From Chryseobacterium sp. JAH (lineage in GTDB: Bacteria; Bacteroidota; Bacteroidia; Flavobacteriales; Weeksellaceae): a stretch of DNA of 64,000 nt. The stretch is from NCBI RefSeq assembly GCF_001507335.1, contig NZ_LMAH01000002.1, forward strand, positions 248,001 through 312,000. The letters are read 5' to 3'. Positions 26,855 through 35,646 of the stretch are shown here, in pieces (within the stretch, counting starts at the first letter, position 1; every line of letters begins with the position of its first letter). The position numbers were made by a program, and so were the translations under genes. Under the pieces are notes generated by a model. That model did no database searches. It was given only the letters and a program-made list of their open reading frames with translations, and was not told the origin of the DNA.

Positions 26855-27727
26855 CTAATAAGTCTTGGTCATATCTGCGGGAATAATCAGATTAAAATCT
26901 GTCGGAATATATTCTTTTTCAGGAATTTTTAATTCAGGATCTTCGGATTCGAAAACGGAGATGACGGCCATTTTAAGGTTCGGATTTTTCTGTTTGATAT
27001 ACCAGTAAATTCCACCAAATTCTTTGCTGTGGAAGTTTCCGTTGTAGTGAATGAATGTTTTTCCGGTTTCAAAATTTTTCAGAATAGATTCTGCCATTGT
27101 CGCATCTTTTATTGCCTGCGCAGAAATAAAATTCATCACTTTGGTACCTTCAGCATGTTCACCCATCATGGTTTTCATTTCGGGATAACCGGGAGTGTCT
27201 AAGGTAACTTTGATGGGAAGCTGAGTCATATAGCTTTTTTCTGTCTCACTCAATTTATTTAATGATTCCAGACCTTCTTTTGCGGTTTGAGACGCGTACT
27301 TTCTCGGAATGTTAGTGGCTATGAACTTGAGTTTTTTATCTTTCGCAAAATCAACCAAAGGTTTGTAATCTGTGGTGAAATTATTCCAAAGGCGGGCTGA
27401 ATCTTTAAATGTTTTAGCATCAAATTTTCCGCTTAAATAATTATCCAGCTGGGATTGATTATCTCTTTCAAACATTTCTGCTCCCAAAATGATCTGTTCA
27501 TTTTTCTTTACAAATAAAGCTTCTGTGATTTTCAGTTGAAGCCAATGATTGATTGAATTGTTATGATTTTCTCCAAAGAAAACAACGTCATACTCAGCCA
27601 ATTCTTTGACTAGTTTATCTGTCTTTATTTCCTTTCCTTTTTGATTGTAAAACTGAAAAGCTTTAAGGTTTTGTGCATTTACATAACAAAAACTAATCAA
27701 AAATATGGTGATTAAACTATTTTTCAT
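26855..27727 (-). CDS. ChaN-family haem-associated protein
   Basis: 290 residues with a signal peptide (about 1-18). It has the ChaN / haem-binding-uptake fold signatures: VVFFGENHNNSINHWLQ near the start, LGAEMFERDNQ, DATMAESILKN and HYNGNFHSKEFGG near the end. In Campylobacter ChaN is an iron-regulated lipoprotein that binds haem. Here the neighbouring operon upstream is a haem uptake system, which fits, but a terminator (27867-27901) separates the two. No lipobox is obvious, so it may be periplasmic. Confidence 0.85.
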   Translation of the reverse strand: MKNSLITIFLISFCYVNAQNLKAFQFYNQKGKEIKTDKLVKELAEYDVVFFGENHNNSINHWLQLKITEALFVKKNEQIILGAEMFERDNQSQLDNYLSGKFDAKTFKDSARLWNNFTTDYKPLVDFAKDKKLKFIATNIPRKYASQTAKEGLESLNKLSETEKSYMTQLPIKVTLDTPGYPEMKTMMGEHAEGTKVMNFISAQAIKDATMAESILKNFETGKTFIHYNGNFHSKEFGGIYWYIKQKNPNLKMAVISVFESEDPELKIPEKEYIPTDFNLIIPADMTKTY

Positions 27728-27866
27728 TTCTAAAATTTTATTTTCTAAACACGAATGTCACGAATATTTTTCACAAATATCACAAATAAATATTACATCT
27801 AAATATTTAAATTTATACTGTTCATGAAAAAATATTTGCACGATTTTTATTTTCATCAAAACAAAA

Positions 27867-27901
27867 AAGACCGCTTTGAATTACAAAAACAAAACGGTCT
27901 T
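27867..27901 (-). terminator. Intrinsic terminator of the haem uptake operon
   Basis: Arms AAGACCGCTTT (27867-27877) and AAAACGGTCTT (27891-27901), one mismatch, with a T run on the minus strand. It lies 18 bases after the hmuS stop. Confidence 0.8.
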
Positions 27902-27919
27902 CAACAAATCAATTATCAA

Positions 27920-28948
27920 TTATTTTTCTAAATCTGCTACAAGATCTTTCCACTCCTGCAATTCAGGGATTCCCGGTTTTCTTTTACCGAAAAACTGAAC
28001 GATAAAATCACCTTCTTTGTTGAATACTTCAATAGCAGTTACTTCTCCGTCTTCTGTTGGTTTTTTCACGATCCATGCTTCTGCGATTTTAGTTACATCT
28101 AGATGCAGGTTAAAATCAGGATCCATTACGTTGAACCACTGTTGGTGCCACATTGTTTTCTTCACCTCGCCTGTATGAATCTGGATAATTCCTCTGTTAC
28201 CAACGAAAATCATGATGGGTAAATTCTTTTCAGATGCATCTTCCAGAACATTTACCACTTTTGAAGTTTCGATTTTTTTAGCATACCCTTCAGGAGCCAA
28301 TCTCAAAGCCTGAGTTCTTGAAACTCCGAATTTTCTGGTCATCATAAAGAAATCGTGGGTATCTTTCAATTCAGTCCATGCTTTTTTGAAACCTTCAGCA
28401 TCAATTTCTGCATCTTCTTTTTCAGTAGCTTTTAGCACCACTGCTTCGAATTCAAAAATTTCAGTTTGATTTTCAGCAGTAAATTGAGTAACAATTGTAT
28501 CAAAAGCTTCGGCGTTGCTGTCTTTTGTTACATAAATTTTATGAAGTGCCAAACCGTCTTTTCCAAAGAACTGAAGACTCTTTCTATCACCTTCTACAAC
28601 GGCAAATGCAAATTTCCAATGATTCTGAAAGATTCTCAAATCGATATCTTCACCTACAAAAAGCTGTGCATGAGGACTAGTGAAATCACCGTTTAAATAC
28701 GTCCCCTTTCTCTCATGTACGCACTCGTCGTTTCTTGTTAAAGCCATTACTTTACCTAATTTTTCAACCTCTGTTAAGATGTTGGCAAATTCAGGTCTAA
28801 GAACGGTAACACCTTCACCTACGTTTGTCAGTAATAATTCTGCTTCGCTTACATCCAGCTGTTCTGCGGCATTTCTTATTCTCAAATGTGGGTTTTCTGC
28901 TTTCAGAGCTTCCCATCTTTCTTTCAGCTCGTTAACTAATGTGCTCAT
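27920..28948 (-). CDS. hmuS: Haem-degrading / haem-trafficking protein HmuS
   Basis: 342 residues, matching the HmuS/ChuS family length with two similar halves. It begins with the typical LKERWEALKAENPHLRIRNAAEQLDVSEAELL and has RNDECVHERKG and GNRGIIQIHTG. It acts in the cytoplasm on imported haem, either cleaving it or handing it on. It is last gene of the haem operon, 4 bases after the methyltransferase gene. Whether it releases iron through a HemS-like oxygenase reaction or a reverse chelatase activity cannot be told from sequence. Confidence 0.93.
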   Translation of the reverse strand: MSTLVNELKERWEALKAENPHLRIRNAAEQLDVSEAELLLTNVGEGVTVLRPEFANILTEVEKLGKVMALTRNDECVHERKGTYLNGDFTSPHAQLFVGEDIDLRIFQNHWKFAFAVVEGDRKSLQFFGKDGLALHKIYVTKDSNAEAFDTIVTQFTAENQTEIFEFEAVVLKATEKEDAEIDAEGFKKAWTELKDTHDFFMMTRKFGVSRTQALRLAPEGYAKKIETSKVVNVLEDASEKNLPIMIFVGNRGIIQIHTGEVKKTMWHQQWFNVMDPDFNLHLDVTKIAEAWIVKKPTEDGEVTAIEVFNKEGDFIVQFFGKRKPGIPELQEWKDLVADLEK

Positions 28949-28952
28949 TATT

Positions 28953-29603
28953 TTATTTTTTTATGGTTAAAACTGTGTAAATTCTTTTAATTAATTCGTC
29001 TCCCGTTTTGCTTTTTATTGCTTCTTCTTTTTCCGATATTTTCATTCTTTTAAAATGACTTTTAGAAACCAATTCCTCCATCTCATCATTGCTGTACAGT
29101 TTAAAATTGTATTCTGTGAAAGGTAAAGTTTGCATAAATTCTCTCTGACCGAAAGTAAGAACAAAGGTTCCGTTATCATCTAGAACCCTGTAAATTTCAT
29201 TTAAATAAGCTACAGGCTCTTTCCAGAAATAAACCGTGTTGACGGTGAATATTTTATCGAAAACTTCATCTTCAAAAGGAAGTTTTTCGCCTTCATACAA
29301 TACAAAATCAGCCTGATCTTTAAATTCAATATTTAAATTTCCAGCCTCGTTGTGCATGGTTTCAGAGATGTCAATTCCTGTGTATTTCAAATCTTTGGCA
29401 ATTTTTAAAAGACTTTTCAGATGGCCTGCATTTCCGTGACCTATTTCGAGAATATGATTACTGTCTTCGATGATTAAAGCATGAATACTTTCCATCGTCA
29501 TTCCGATGTTTGTGGCATGCATCATCTCGCCGATTTCAATCCCTTTTGCTCCCTGAGGGTTTGCTAAATTTTCTGCTAATATTTTTAGTTGATCTTTTTC
29601 CAT
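28953..29603 (-). CDS. SAM-dependent methyltransferase inside the haem operon
   Basis: 216 residues from the ATG at 29603. A longer frame to 29660 would overlap hmuV by 55 bases and is rejected. It has a class I methyltransferase fold: motif I ILEIGHGNAGHLKSLL, then YTGIDISETM, LPFEDEVFDKIFTVNTVYFW and YRVLDDNGTFVLTFG. It resembles UbiE-like and small-molecule methyltransferases. It starts 2 bases after the hmuV stop and ends 4 bases before hmuS, so it is co-expressed with haem uptake. Its substrate is unknown; a haem-related or siderophore-related target is speculation. Confidence 0.9.
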   Translation of the reverse strand: MEKDQLKILAENLANPQGAKGIEIGEMMHATNIGMTMESIHALIIEDSNHILEIGHGNAGHLKSLLKIAKDLKYTGIDISETMHNEAGNLNIEFKDQADFVLYEGEKLPFEDEVFDKIFTVNTVYFWKEPVAYLNEIYRVLDDNGTFVLTFGQREFMQTLPFTEYNFKLYSNDEMEELVSKSHFKRMKISEKEEAIKSKTGDELIKRIYTVLTIKK

Positions 29604-29605
29604 AT

Positions 29606-30379
29606 TTATCCAAAAATAATCATTGGGTTTGCGTTGACAGGATGCGGACAGATCGTGCAAGGAAAATTGTAGGCATGAGTTATATTTTCCGAAGTAAAAA
29701 CCTCTTCCGGAGTGCCGTATGCTGAAACTTTCCCTGATTTCATTAACAAAATCTTGTCTGCAAACTGCGCAGCCAAATTCAGATCATGCAAAACAACAAT
29801 GGCTGAATTTTGCTTCTGTGTAAATTTTTTAATGATTTCCAAAGCTTTATACTGGTGCTTCACGTCCAAATTATTCAGAGGTTCGTCAAAGAAAATCAGT
29901 TTTTTTTCAATCTCATTTTCAACCTGAGTCATTACTCGGGAAAGATGTACCCTCTGTTTTTCTCCACCGGACAATGTATTATAGTCTCTGTCTTTCAAAT
30001 GGTAAACGTCGCTTTCGTAAAGATGCTTATTCATGGCTTCAAAATCTTCTTTCCCGGGCTGTGAATTGAAGTAAGGATAACGCCCCATCATCACCACATC
30101 TTTTACCTGAAGCGGAATCTCGTTGGAATTATGCTGAGAAAACTTTGCTTTATGCATTGACAGTTCGCGAACTTCCCAATCAGAAATTTCTTTCTTTTTA
30201 AATAGTACACTCTGCATTCCCTGCTTCACTTCATTGGCTAAAACACTCAGCAAACTCGATTTCCCTGCTCCGTTGGGACCCACAATTGCCAAAAATTCTC
30301 CGTAGCCTAAAGAGACATCAACCTCATCAAGAATAAAAAATTCTTTGTGCTTATAATTGATCTGATTCGCCTTTAACAT
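29606..30379 (-). CDS. hmuV: Haem ABC transporter ATP-binding protein
   Basis: 257 residues. It has the Walker A GPNGAGKSSLL, signature LSGGEKQRVHLSRVM, Walker B LIFFDEPLNNLD and the switch His in VVLHDLN. It energises import of haem through HmuU. Its start overlaps the hmuU stop by one base. The BtuD/FecE-like family also serves siderophores and B12, but the operon with HmuR, HmuY, HmuT and HmuS argues for haem. Confidence 0.94.
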   Translation of the reverse strand: MLKANQINYKHKEFFILDEVDVSLGYGEFLAIVGPNGAGKSSLLSVLANEVKQGMQSVLFKKKEISDWEVRELSMHKAKFSQHNSNEIPLQVKDVVMMGRYPYFNSQPGKEDFEAMNKHLYESDVYHLKDRDYNTLSGGEKQRVHLSRVMTQVENEIEKKLIFFDEPLNNLDVKHQYKALEIIKKFTQKQNSAIVVLHDLNLAAQFADKILLMKSGKVSAYGTPEEVFTSENITHAYNFPCTICPHPVNANPMIIFG

Positions 30380-31419
30380 TAGAGTGATTTTTTAAATTTA
30401 ATTAAGATAGCGATGAAAATCGGACCGCCAATTAATGATGTTAAAATTCCGATCGGTAGTTCTGACGGTGCAACTATACTTCTGCTGATGGTGTCTGCAA
30501 TTAAAAGTAAAATACTTCCCAACACCGCCGACAGAGGTAAGATGAATGTATAATTTGATTTAAATAAAAGTCTCAAAATATACGGTACAATAAGACCTAC
30601 AAAACCAATCGTTCCTGAAAATGCCACGCAGGTTCCCACCATTAATGAAGTGATAATCACAATCTGCTTTTTTAATCCTTCCACGTTAATACCTAAATGC
30701 CGTGCATCTCTTTCCCCTAACATCATAGCATTCAATGCTTTTCCTTTCGGTAGTAAAACGGTGTAGGATATTGCAATAACTATTGCAAGAACGATGTTTT
30801 TTGTCCATGTTGCAGCGGCAAGACTCCCCATATTCCAAAAGGTAAGATCTCTCAATTGCTCATCTTTAGATATATAAATCAGAAATCCTGTAATTGAAAA
30901 ACCGATTGAGGTAATGGCTACACCGCTCAACAACATCATGACGACGTTTGTTTTCCCTGCACTTGTAGAGATTCTGTACACCAGCATCATGGCCAATAAA
31001 GCTCCGATAAAAGCTGAAATACCTGTCAGTGAAAACTGAACCATCTCAGGAAGATACTGTTTGAAATGTCCTCCTAAAACAATTGCAATTGCTGCAAGTA
31101 AAGTCGCTCCTGAAGTGAGACCGATTGCTTCACCGGTTGCCAAAGGATTTTTAAATAAACCCTGCAGACTCGTTCCCGATACAGCAAGCATACTTCCTAT
31201 CAGAACTGACATGATAATTCGGGCCGCACGAACATCCCAAATGACATATTTGTCATTTAATGCCAAATTAGGATCGCCTGTAATAAACTGTATTAAAACT
31301 CTAAATGGTGAAACGCCATTGAAGTCATAGACTCCGATGAAAAGTGCCCCAATTGCCAGAATAACCAGCAAAAGGGCACTTGTAATAAGATAAAAATATA
31401 GTTTATTTTGTGTTTTCAA
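30379..31419 (-). CDS. hmuU: Haem ABC transporter permease (FecCD family)
   Basis: 346 residues with about ten membrane helices. Family motifs include LRAARIIMSVLIGSMLAVSGTSLQG (given in part: SGTSLQGLFKNPLATGE), MLGERDARHLGI and FVGLIVPYILRLL. It forms the inner-membrane channel for haem with HmuV. It overlaps hmuT by 17 bases and hmuV by 1. Confidence 0.94.
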   Translation of the reverse strand: MKTQNKLYFYLITSALLLVILAIGALFIGVYDFNGVSPFRVLIQFITGDPNLALNDKYVIWDVRAARIIMSVLIGSMLAVSGTSLQGLFKNPLATGEAIGLTSGATLLAAIAIVLGGHFKQYLPEMVQFSLTGISAFIGALLAMMLVYRISTSAGKTNVVMMLLSGVAITSIGFSITGFLIYISKDEQLRDLTFWNMGSLAAATWTKNIVLAIVIAISYTVLLPKGKALNAMMLGERDARHLGINVEGLKKQIVIITSLMVGTCVAFSGTIGFVGLIVPYILRLLFKSNYTFILPLSAVLGSILLLIADTISRSIVAPSELPIGILTSLIGGPIFIAILIKFKKSL

Positions 31420-32281
31420 CTAATAACTTATTTAATGCAACTGCTGCCTCACCTAATCTCGGACCGAACCCTGAAACCAAACCTCCGTCCATTGCAATAA
31501 TCTTCTTATTTTTTCCGGCATTGGTCTGAGAAACACCCGGCATTTTAAGAGCTCCTTCGTTTCCTCCTGAACCCTCTAATCCGCTTGTAAAGAAGAATAA
31601 AACATCAGGATTTGCTTTTACTACCGCTTCCGGAGTTAAAGGTTTGAAATCTTCAAAATCATTGATTGCATTTTCACCACCTGCAAGACCAATTAAGGCA
31701 GCCATTGGAGTATTTTTCCCGGAAACCATCATCATATTTCCTCTCGCATAGATGAAAAGTACTTTTGGTTTTTTAGCAATCGGCTGTATGTTCTTTAAAT
31801 CCGCATCAATTTTATCATTTAACTTCTGATAATTTTTGTTTCCAATAGCTTTTGCAACATCAGAAATTAATTTTTTGGTTCCTTCAACAGAAAATTCCTG
31901 TTTGAACAATTCAGTTTTAATCCCTGAAGTCTTGATTTTTCCTAATAAATCCGGATTGATATCTTTGTCTGAAGCTAAAATTAAAGTTGGACTTACTGCC
32001 ATAATCGGCTCGATCGTCATAGATCTTACGTGACCTAAATCTTTAGCGGTAGCTTTTAAAGTTTCAGGATAAGTACTGGTAACGTCTGTTGCTACAATTT
32101 CTCTCTCATGTCCTAAAGCCGCTACAATTTCTGTAATACCACCACTGATGGAAACTATTTTATTATTGGTTTTCGGGGTTTCAGAAGAAACTTCCGTTGT
32201 ATTTTCAGTTGGTTTTGAAGTTTCTTTTTTGCAAGAATACACTGCTGCAAGAACAGAAACTGCAAGGATGAATTTTTTCAT
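31403..32281 (-). CDS. hmuT: Haem-binding lipoprotein of the ABC transporter
   Basis: 292 residues. Lipoprotein signal MKKFILAVSVLAAVYSC with lipobox Cys17. A low-complexity linker (Ser/Thr/Glu rich, about 20-40) precedes a cluster A-II substrate-binding fold: ISGGITEIVAALG, TSTYPETLKATAKDLGHVR, PNPDVLFFFTSG-type and GLVSGFGPRLGEA. It delivers haem to HmuU in the periplasm. It overlaps hmuU by 17 bases and follows hmuY after 25. Confidence 0.93.
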   Translation of the reverse strand: MKKFILAVSVLAAVYSCKKETSKPTENTTEVSSETPKTNNKIVSISGGITEIVAALGHEREIVATDVTSTYPETLKATAKDLGHVRSMTIEPIMAVSPTLILASDKDINPDLLGKIKTSGIKTELFKQEFSVEGTKKLISDVAKAIGNKNYQKLNDKIDADLKNIQPIAKKPKVLFIYARGNMMMVSGKNTPMAALIGLAGGENAINDFEDFKPLTPEAVVKANPDVLFFFTSGLEGSGGNEGALKMPGVSQTNAGKNKKIIAMDGGLVSGFGPRLGEAAVALNKLLVENTK

Positions 32282-32306
32282 ATTTTACTAATTATTTTAG
32301 ATTATT

Positions 32307-33407
32307 CTATAATGGTTTGTATTCGAAAGACGGGAAGCCTCGTTCGCCGGCCTGACCTTCACTGTCTGTAGTGGCTTTTGTAAGTCTGGTGAATCTCAGT
32401 TTAAAATAATATCCGTCTGAATCTTTAATTACATAGAAACGGTCACCATACACTTCAGCACCACTGGCTGTACCTCTCCAGTTGGAACCGATAATTCTGT
32501 GATCGTCTATAACAAATTGAGACTGATCTATGTCTGACGCTTTAAACTTGTTGTAAGCATCTACTCCCGTTGTAGGAGCTGTCACTTTTACTTCATAAGC
32601 AGCTACACCACCTACATTATTATTGTTAACGAAATCAGCATATGCATAGCTCCCTGCACCCGGAATTGTGTTTGTAAATACAGAAAAACATAGGTCCCAT
32701 TTTTTCCTTTCTGGCTGAATGAAAACCTCTTTGTTATTTTTCAGACTGACAAAATTATAATTGTAGCTGGCATTTTTAGTAACCGTAATTTCTTTGTGAG
32801 CCGTTGCATCGATCTCGGCATATTTCACTTTGTACCCATCAGAAGTTCTTGTAATCTGTACTTTCATCCATCCTCTGGAATCACCACTATAAGTAACTGC
32901 ACCTATCGCTACAGTACCCTGATAGACATCTTTACCCATGTTGACAAGATAGATTCCGTTGTCTGCCTCCACGGCTTTTACTTCTCCAATTGCCGTATAC
33001 CCTGAAGGAAAATTTCCTTTTACATCATCAATATAAATTTCATTAGCCGGATTAAAATTGGCTACCTGAACCTGAGCCTGAAGAGCTACAACACTTGCAG
33101 AAGTCACTGCATCAATATTGGTAGCATTAGGAATTTTTGTAGCTCCCATCATGATTGATGAATTTAAAACCACTTTAAAAGCAGTTCCTGAATAAAATGC
33201 GAGATCCCAGTCTGTTCTTTTGGTCAACACTCTTTTATTTTCACTTAGGTCAAACCATACCTGATTGGGCTGAGTTGCTCCTCCTACACTTACATTGACC
33301 GAGGCACCGTCAACAGGAGCAACAGCTACTAAATCTTCATTATCACTGATACATGACTGAGAAACCAAAGAAGTTCCTATTAATAAGCTCACTAATATTT
33401 TTTTCAT
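32307..33407 (-). CDS. hmuY: HmuY-family haem-binding lipoprotein with two HmuY-like halves
   Basis: 366 residues with a lipoprotein signal (lipobox Cys19 in SQSCISD). The chain looks like two related domains. Half 1 (about 48-200) has TDWDLAF (66-71) and SDGYKVKY (189-196). Half 2 (about 219-366) has KKWDLCF (236-241) and SDGYYFKL (330-337). Porphyromonas HmuY, a surface haemophore, is a single domain of roughly 200 residues. It should capture haem at the cell surface and pass it to HmuR, whose gene lies 11 bases upstream. Haem ligand residues cannot be assigned with confidence. Confidence 0.88.
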   Translation of the reverse strand: MKKILVSLLIGTSLVSQSCISDNEDLVAVAPVDGASVNVSVGGATQPNQVWFDLSENKRVLTKRTDWDLAFYSGTAFKVVLNSSIMMGATKIPNATNIDAVTSASVVALQAQVQVANFNPANEIYIDDVKGNFPSGYTAIGEVKAVEADNGIYLVNMGKDVYQGTVAIGAVTYSGDSRGWMKVQITRTSDGYKVKYAEIDATAHKEITVTKNASYNYNFVSLKNNKEVFIQPERKKWDLCFSVFTNTIPGAGSYAYADFVNNNNVGGVAAYEVKVTAPTTGVDAYNKFKASDIDQSQFVIDDHRIIGSNWRGTASGAEVYGDRFYVIKDSDGYYFKLRFTRLTKATTDSEGQAGERGFPSFEYKPL

Positions 33408-33418
33408 TATCGAATACT

Positions 33419-35554
33419 TTAAAAGTTATAATTTAGTCTTGCAAAATAGCTTCTGCCATAGAAAAGGTTCTGATCTCCTGCAGCAGCAGTGTGTGCGTCG
33501 CCCTGCAATACGGTATTTCTGATCGTACCTACATCAAAAATATTTTTAACACCTGCGCTGATTTCAAAATGATTGTTGAAGAATGGCTGAGAAACAGTGA
33601 AGTTAAACATATTAAAGCTTCCCACTTCTCCAAGAATGTAAACGGGTTCAGCAGAAACATTCCCGTTTTCTTCCAAAGTAAACTGCTTTCTGGTACCAGT
33701 GTATTTGTAATAAAGAGCAAATAAAGTTTTTGTCGCAGGAACCGTATAGTTCGCAGCTAAATTTGCCTCCGTGTAAAAATTATAATCATCTGGAGAAGTG
33801 ACGTTACCGGAAATAAGCTCCTGAGAAATTCCCAGTACAGAAACACCTGCATTTAGTGAAAAATTGTTGTGCTTTGCTGTAAATCCACCTCCAAACAATA
33901 ATGAATTGTATTGATTGACATTGAGATAAGTATATCTTAAAGGGCTATTGCTGATCACCACATTTTCTATTCTGTCTTTTACATCCAGATACATTCCTGA
34001 AAGATTGACATCAAACTTCCACGCATTATTATCTTGTGATTTAAAATCATAAAAAACTCCTACAGAATATCCGGTTTCGGGCGTCAGATTTTCATTTCCT
34101 CTGATATCGTGGTTAGCATCTACTACATATGTATAAAGCTCTTCATACGTTGGAAATCTGTTGGATGAACCAAAGACAGCACGAAGATCAGATTTTTGAG
34201 AAAGACTGTATCTTGCCGTTAGAGAGTAATTTTGCTGAGAATCAAACCTGTCACTCAATGCAAGGCGATAACCCGGTCTTAGTGAGAAGTCATCAGAAAA
34301 TTTCCATTCAGCTGAAATAAAATTGGCATAGCTGAAGATTGCCCGATTGATATTATCAATATTTGCAGTATTATTGGTAACAGTAGCTGCTGTTGCATAA
34401 CCACTGGTTCTATCTAATTCATACCCCAGCTGAAAGTTGAATTTTTCACTGTCTAAAAAATTACTGAACATTCCACGCGAATACAAAACTTTAGAATCAT
34501 AGTAAGCATCCTTTGCTCCTCTTGAAATCTCTGTTCTATTGGGAACATCATATTCATAGTTCTGGCTTTCTCTTTTTTGTGTCTGATAAGAGAAATCACC
34601 CATATAATTTATTCTACCAAGCTTTGTCTGAATATTAAACTGATGAATCCAGCGGTTGGTAAAATAATCTGTATCGTCTGCTACATATGTTCTGTTTCCG
34701 CCAGTCAAAGGAAGTTCTTGCACAACCTGGTTTCGGAAATTGATATCTTCTTTAAGATAATTTATTTTATAAAATAATGTGGTATTATTCTTTGCATATC
34801 GCACGGTGGCGTTCGTAGACAAAAGATCTTTCGGAAGCCATTCATACCCTCTCAAACCGTCGTTGGCCTGAGAAAAATATTTGTAACCGTTGTACCTTCC
34901 CTGGTAGCCCTGAAAATCGTTATGATTAATATCAGCAGCTACCGTCCAATTGTCATTGATTTTATATCCTAAATTTAATGACTGAATGTGTCTTCCGTTT
35001 CCTTTTTTGAACCAATCGTAGTCTTTACCCACCGTTTCTTCCTGAAGAGAAAGATTGATATTGACCTTTTTACTGTAGTTTTTCTTAGTGATAATATTGA
35101 TTACACCGGTCACGGCATTGTTTCCGTACTCGACTCCCATGGCACCCTTTACAACCTCAATGCGCTCAATATTATTGACATTGATTTTGCTGAGATCCAT
35201 TTGGTTACCGCTTCCCCTGTCTGTCACTACTGGGATATTATCAATCAGTATCTTGGTGTAAGCTCCACCGAGACCCATAATGTTCGCCTGCGAACTTCCG
35301 TCTCCGGCATCCGGTACAATAAGGATATTTAGATTTTGATTAAGAACTTCTGCAACCGTGGTTACCGCCATATTTTTTATCTGCTCTGCATCTATTACCT
35401 CAACCTTATAGATTGACTTGTTAATCGATTGCTGCATATATTGCCCAGTGATGACCACCTCTTCTATTTTCTTCTGATTGAGAGAATCTCTATCCTGCGC
35501 ATGCATCCAAAAACCAGCAGATAACGTTATCACAGAAAGCACTTTCTTCTTCAT
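33419..35554 (-). CDS. hmuR: TonB-dependent haem receptor
   Basis: 711 residues. Signal peptide 1-19 (ending MHAQ), then a TonB-box-like KKIEEVVITGQY. The plug domain has NLNILIVPDAGDGSSQANIMG and IERIEVVKGAMGVEYGNNAVTGVINIITKK, and a 22-strand barrel ends in an aromatic residue (YFARLNYNF). It imports haem across the outer membrane using TonB energy. It is the first gene of hmuR-Y-T-U-V-methyltransferase-S. Its start is preceded by a TATATTTG -7 box and a Fur-like palindrome, so iron regulation is likely. Confidence 0.93.
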   Translation of the reverse strand: MKKKVLSVITLSAGFWMHAQDRDSLNQKKIEEVVITGQYMQQSINKSIYKVEVIDAEQIKNMAVTTVAEVLNQNLNILIVPDAGDGSSQANIMGLGGAYTKILIDNIPVVTDRGSGNQMDLSKINVNNIERIEVVKGAMGVEYGNNAVTGVINIITKKNYSKKVNINLSLQEETVGKDYDWFKKGNGRHIQSLNLGYKINDNWTVAADINHNDFQGYQGRYNGYKYFSQANDGLRGYEWLPKDLLSTNATVRYAKNNTTLFYKINYLKEDINFRNQVVQELPLTGGNRTYVADDTDYFTNRWIHQFNIQTKLGRINYMGDFSYQTQKRESQNYEYDVPNRTEISRGAKDAYYDSKVLYSRGMFSNFLDSEKFNFQLGYELDRTSGYATAATVTNNTANIDNINRAIFSYANFISAEWKFSDDFSLRPGYRLALSDRFDSQQNYSLTARYSLSQKSDLRAVFGSSNRFPTYEELYTYVVDANHDIRGNENLTPETGYSVGVFYDFKSQDNNAWKFDVNLSGMYLDVKDRIENVVISNSPLRYTYLNVNQYNSLLFGGGFTAKHNNFSLNAGVSVLGISQELISGNVTSPDDYNFYTEANLAANYTVPATKTLFALYYKYTGTRKQFTLEENGNVSAEPVYILGEVGSFNMFNFTVSQPFFNNHFEISAGVKNIFDVGTIRNTVLQGDAHTAAAGDQNLFYGRSYFARLNYNF

Positions 35555-35571
35555 AAACTCAAAATTTTTGA

Positions 35572-35635
35572 CAAATATATGCTTTATTTAGAATAGTTAA
35601 AAATAATTTATTACTTTTGTAGAATAATTCTAAAT
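35572..35635. promoter_or_regulatory. Divergent hmuR / secreted-protein promoters with two Fur-like palindromes
   Basis: Minus-strand -7 box TATATTTG lies at 35572-35579 for hmuR, with the degenerate palindrome ATTTAGAATAGTTAAAAAT (35586-35604) just upstream. Plus-strand -7 box TACTTTTG lies at 35612-35619 for the gene at 35647, directly followed by TAGAATAATTCTA (35620-35632), then AAT. The shared half-site is TTTAGAAT. The location between haem genes points to an iron-responsive repressor such as Fur, but the binding protein is inferred. Confidence 0.65.
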
Positions 35636-35646
35636 AAAAAAATGCT

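Noticed and set aside
28680..28970. 96-codon plus-strand frame
   Set aside because: Antisense to hmuS; no recognisable domain.
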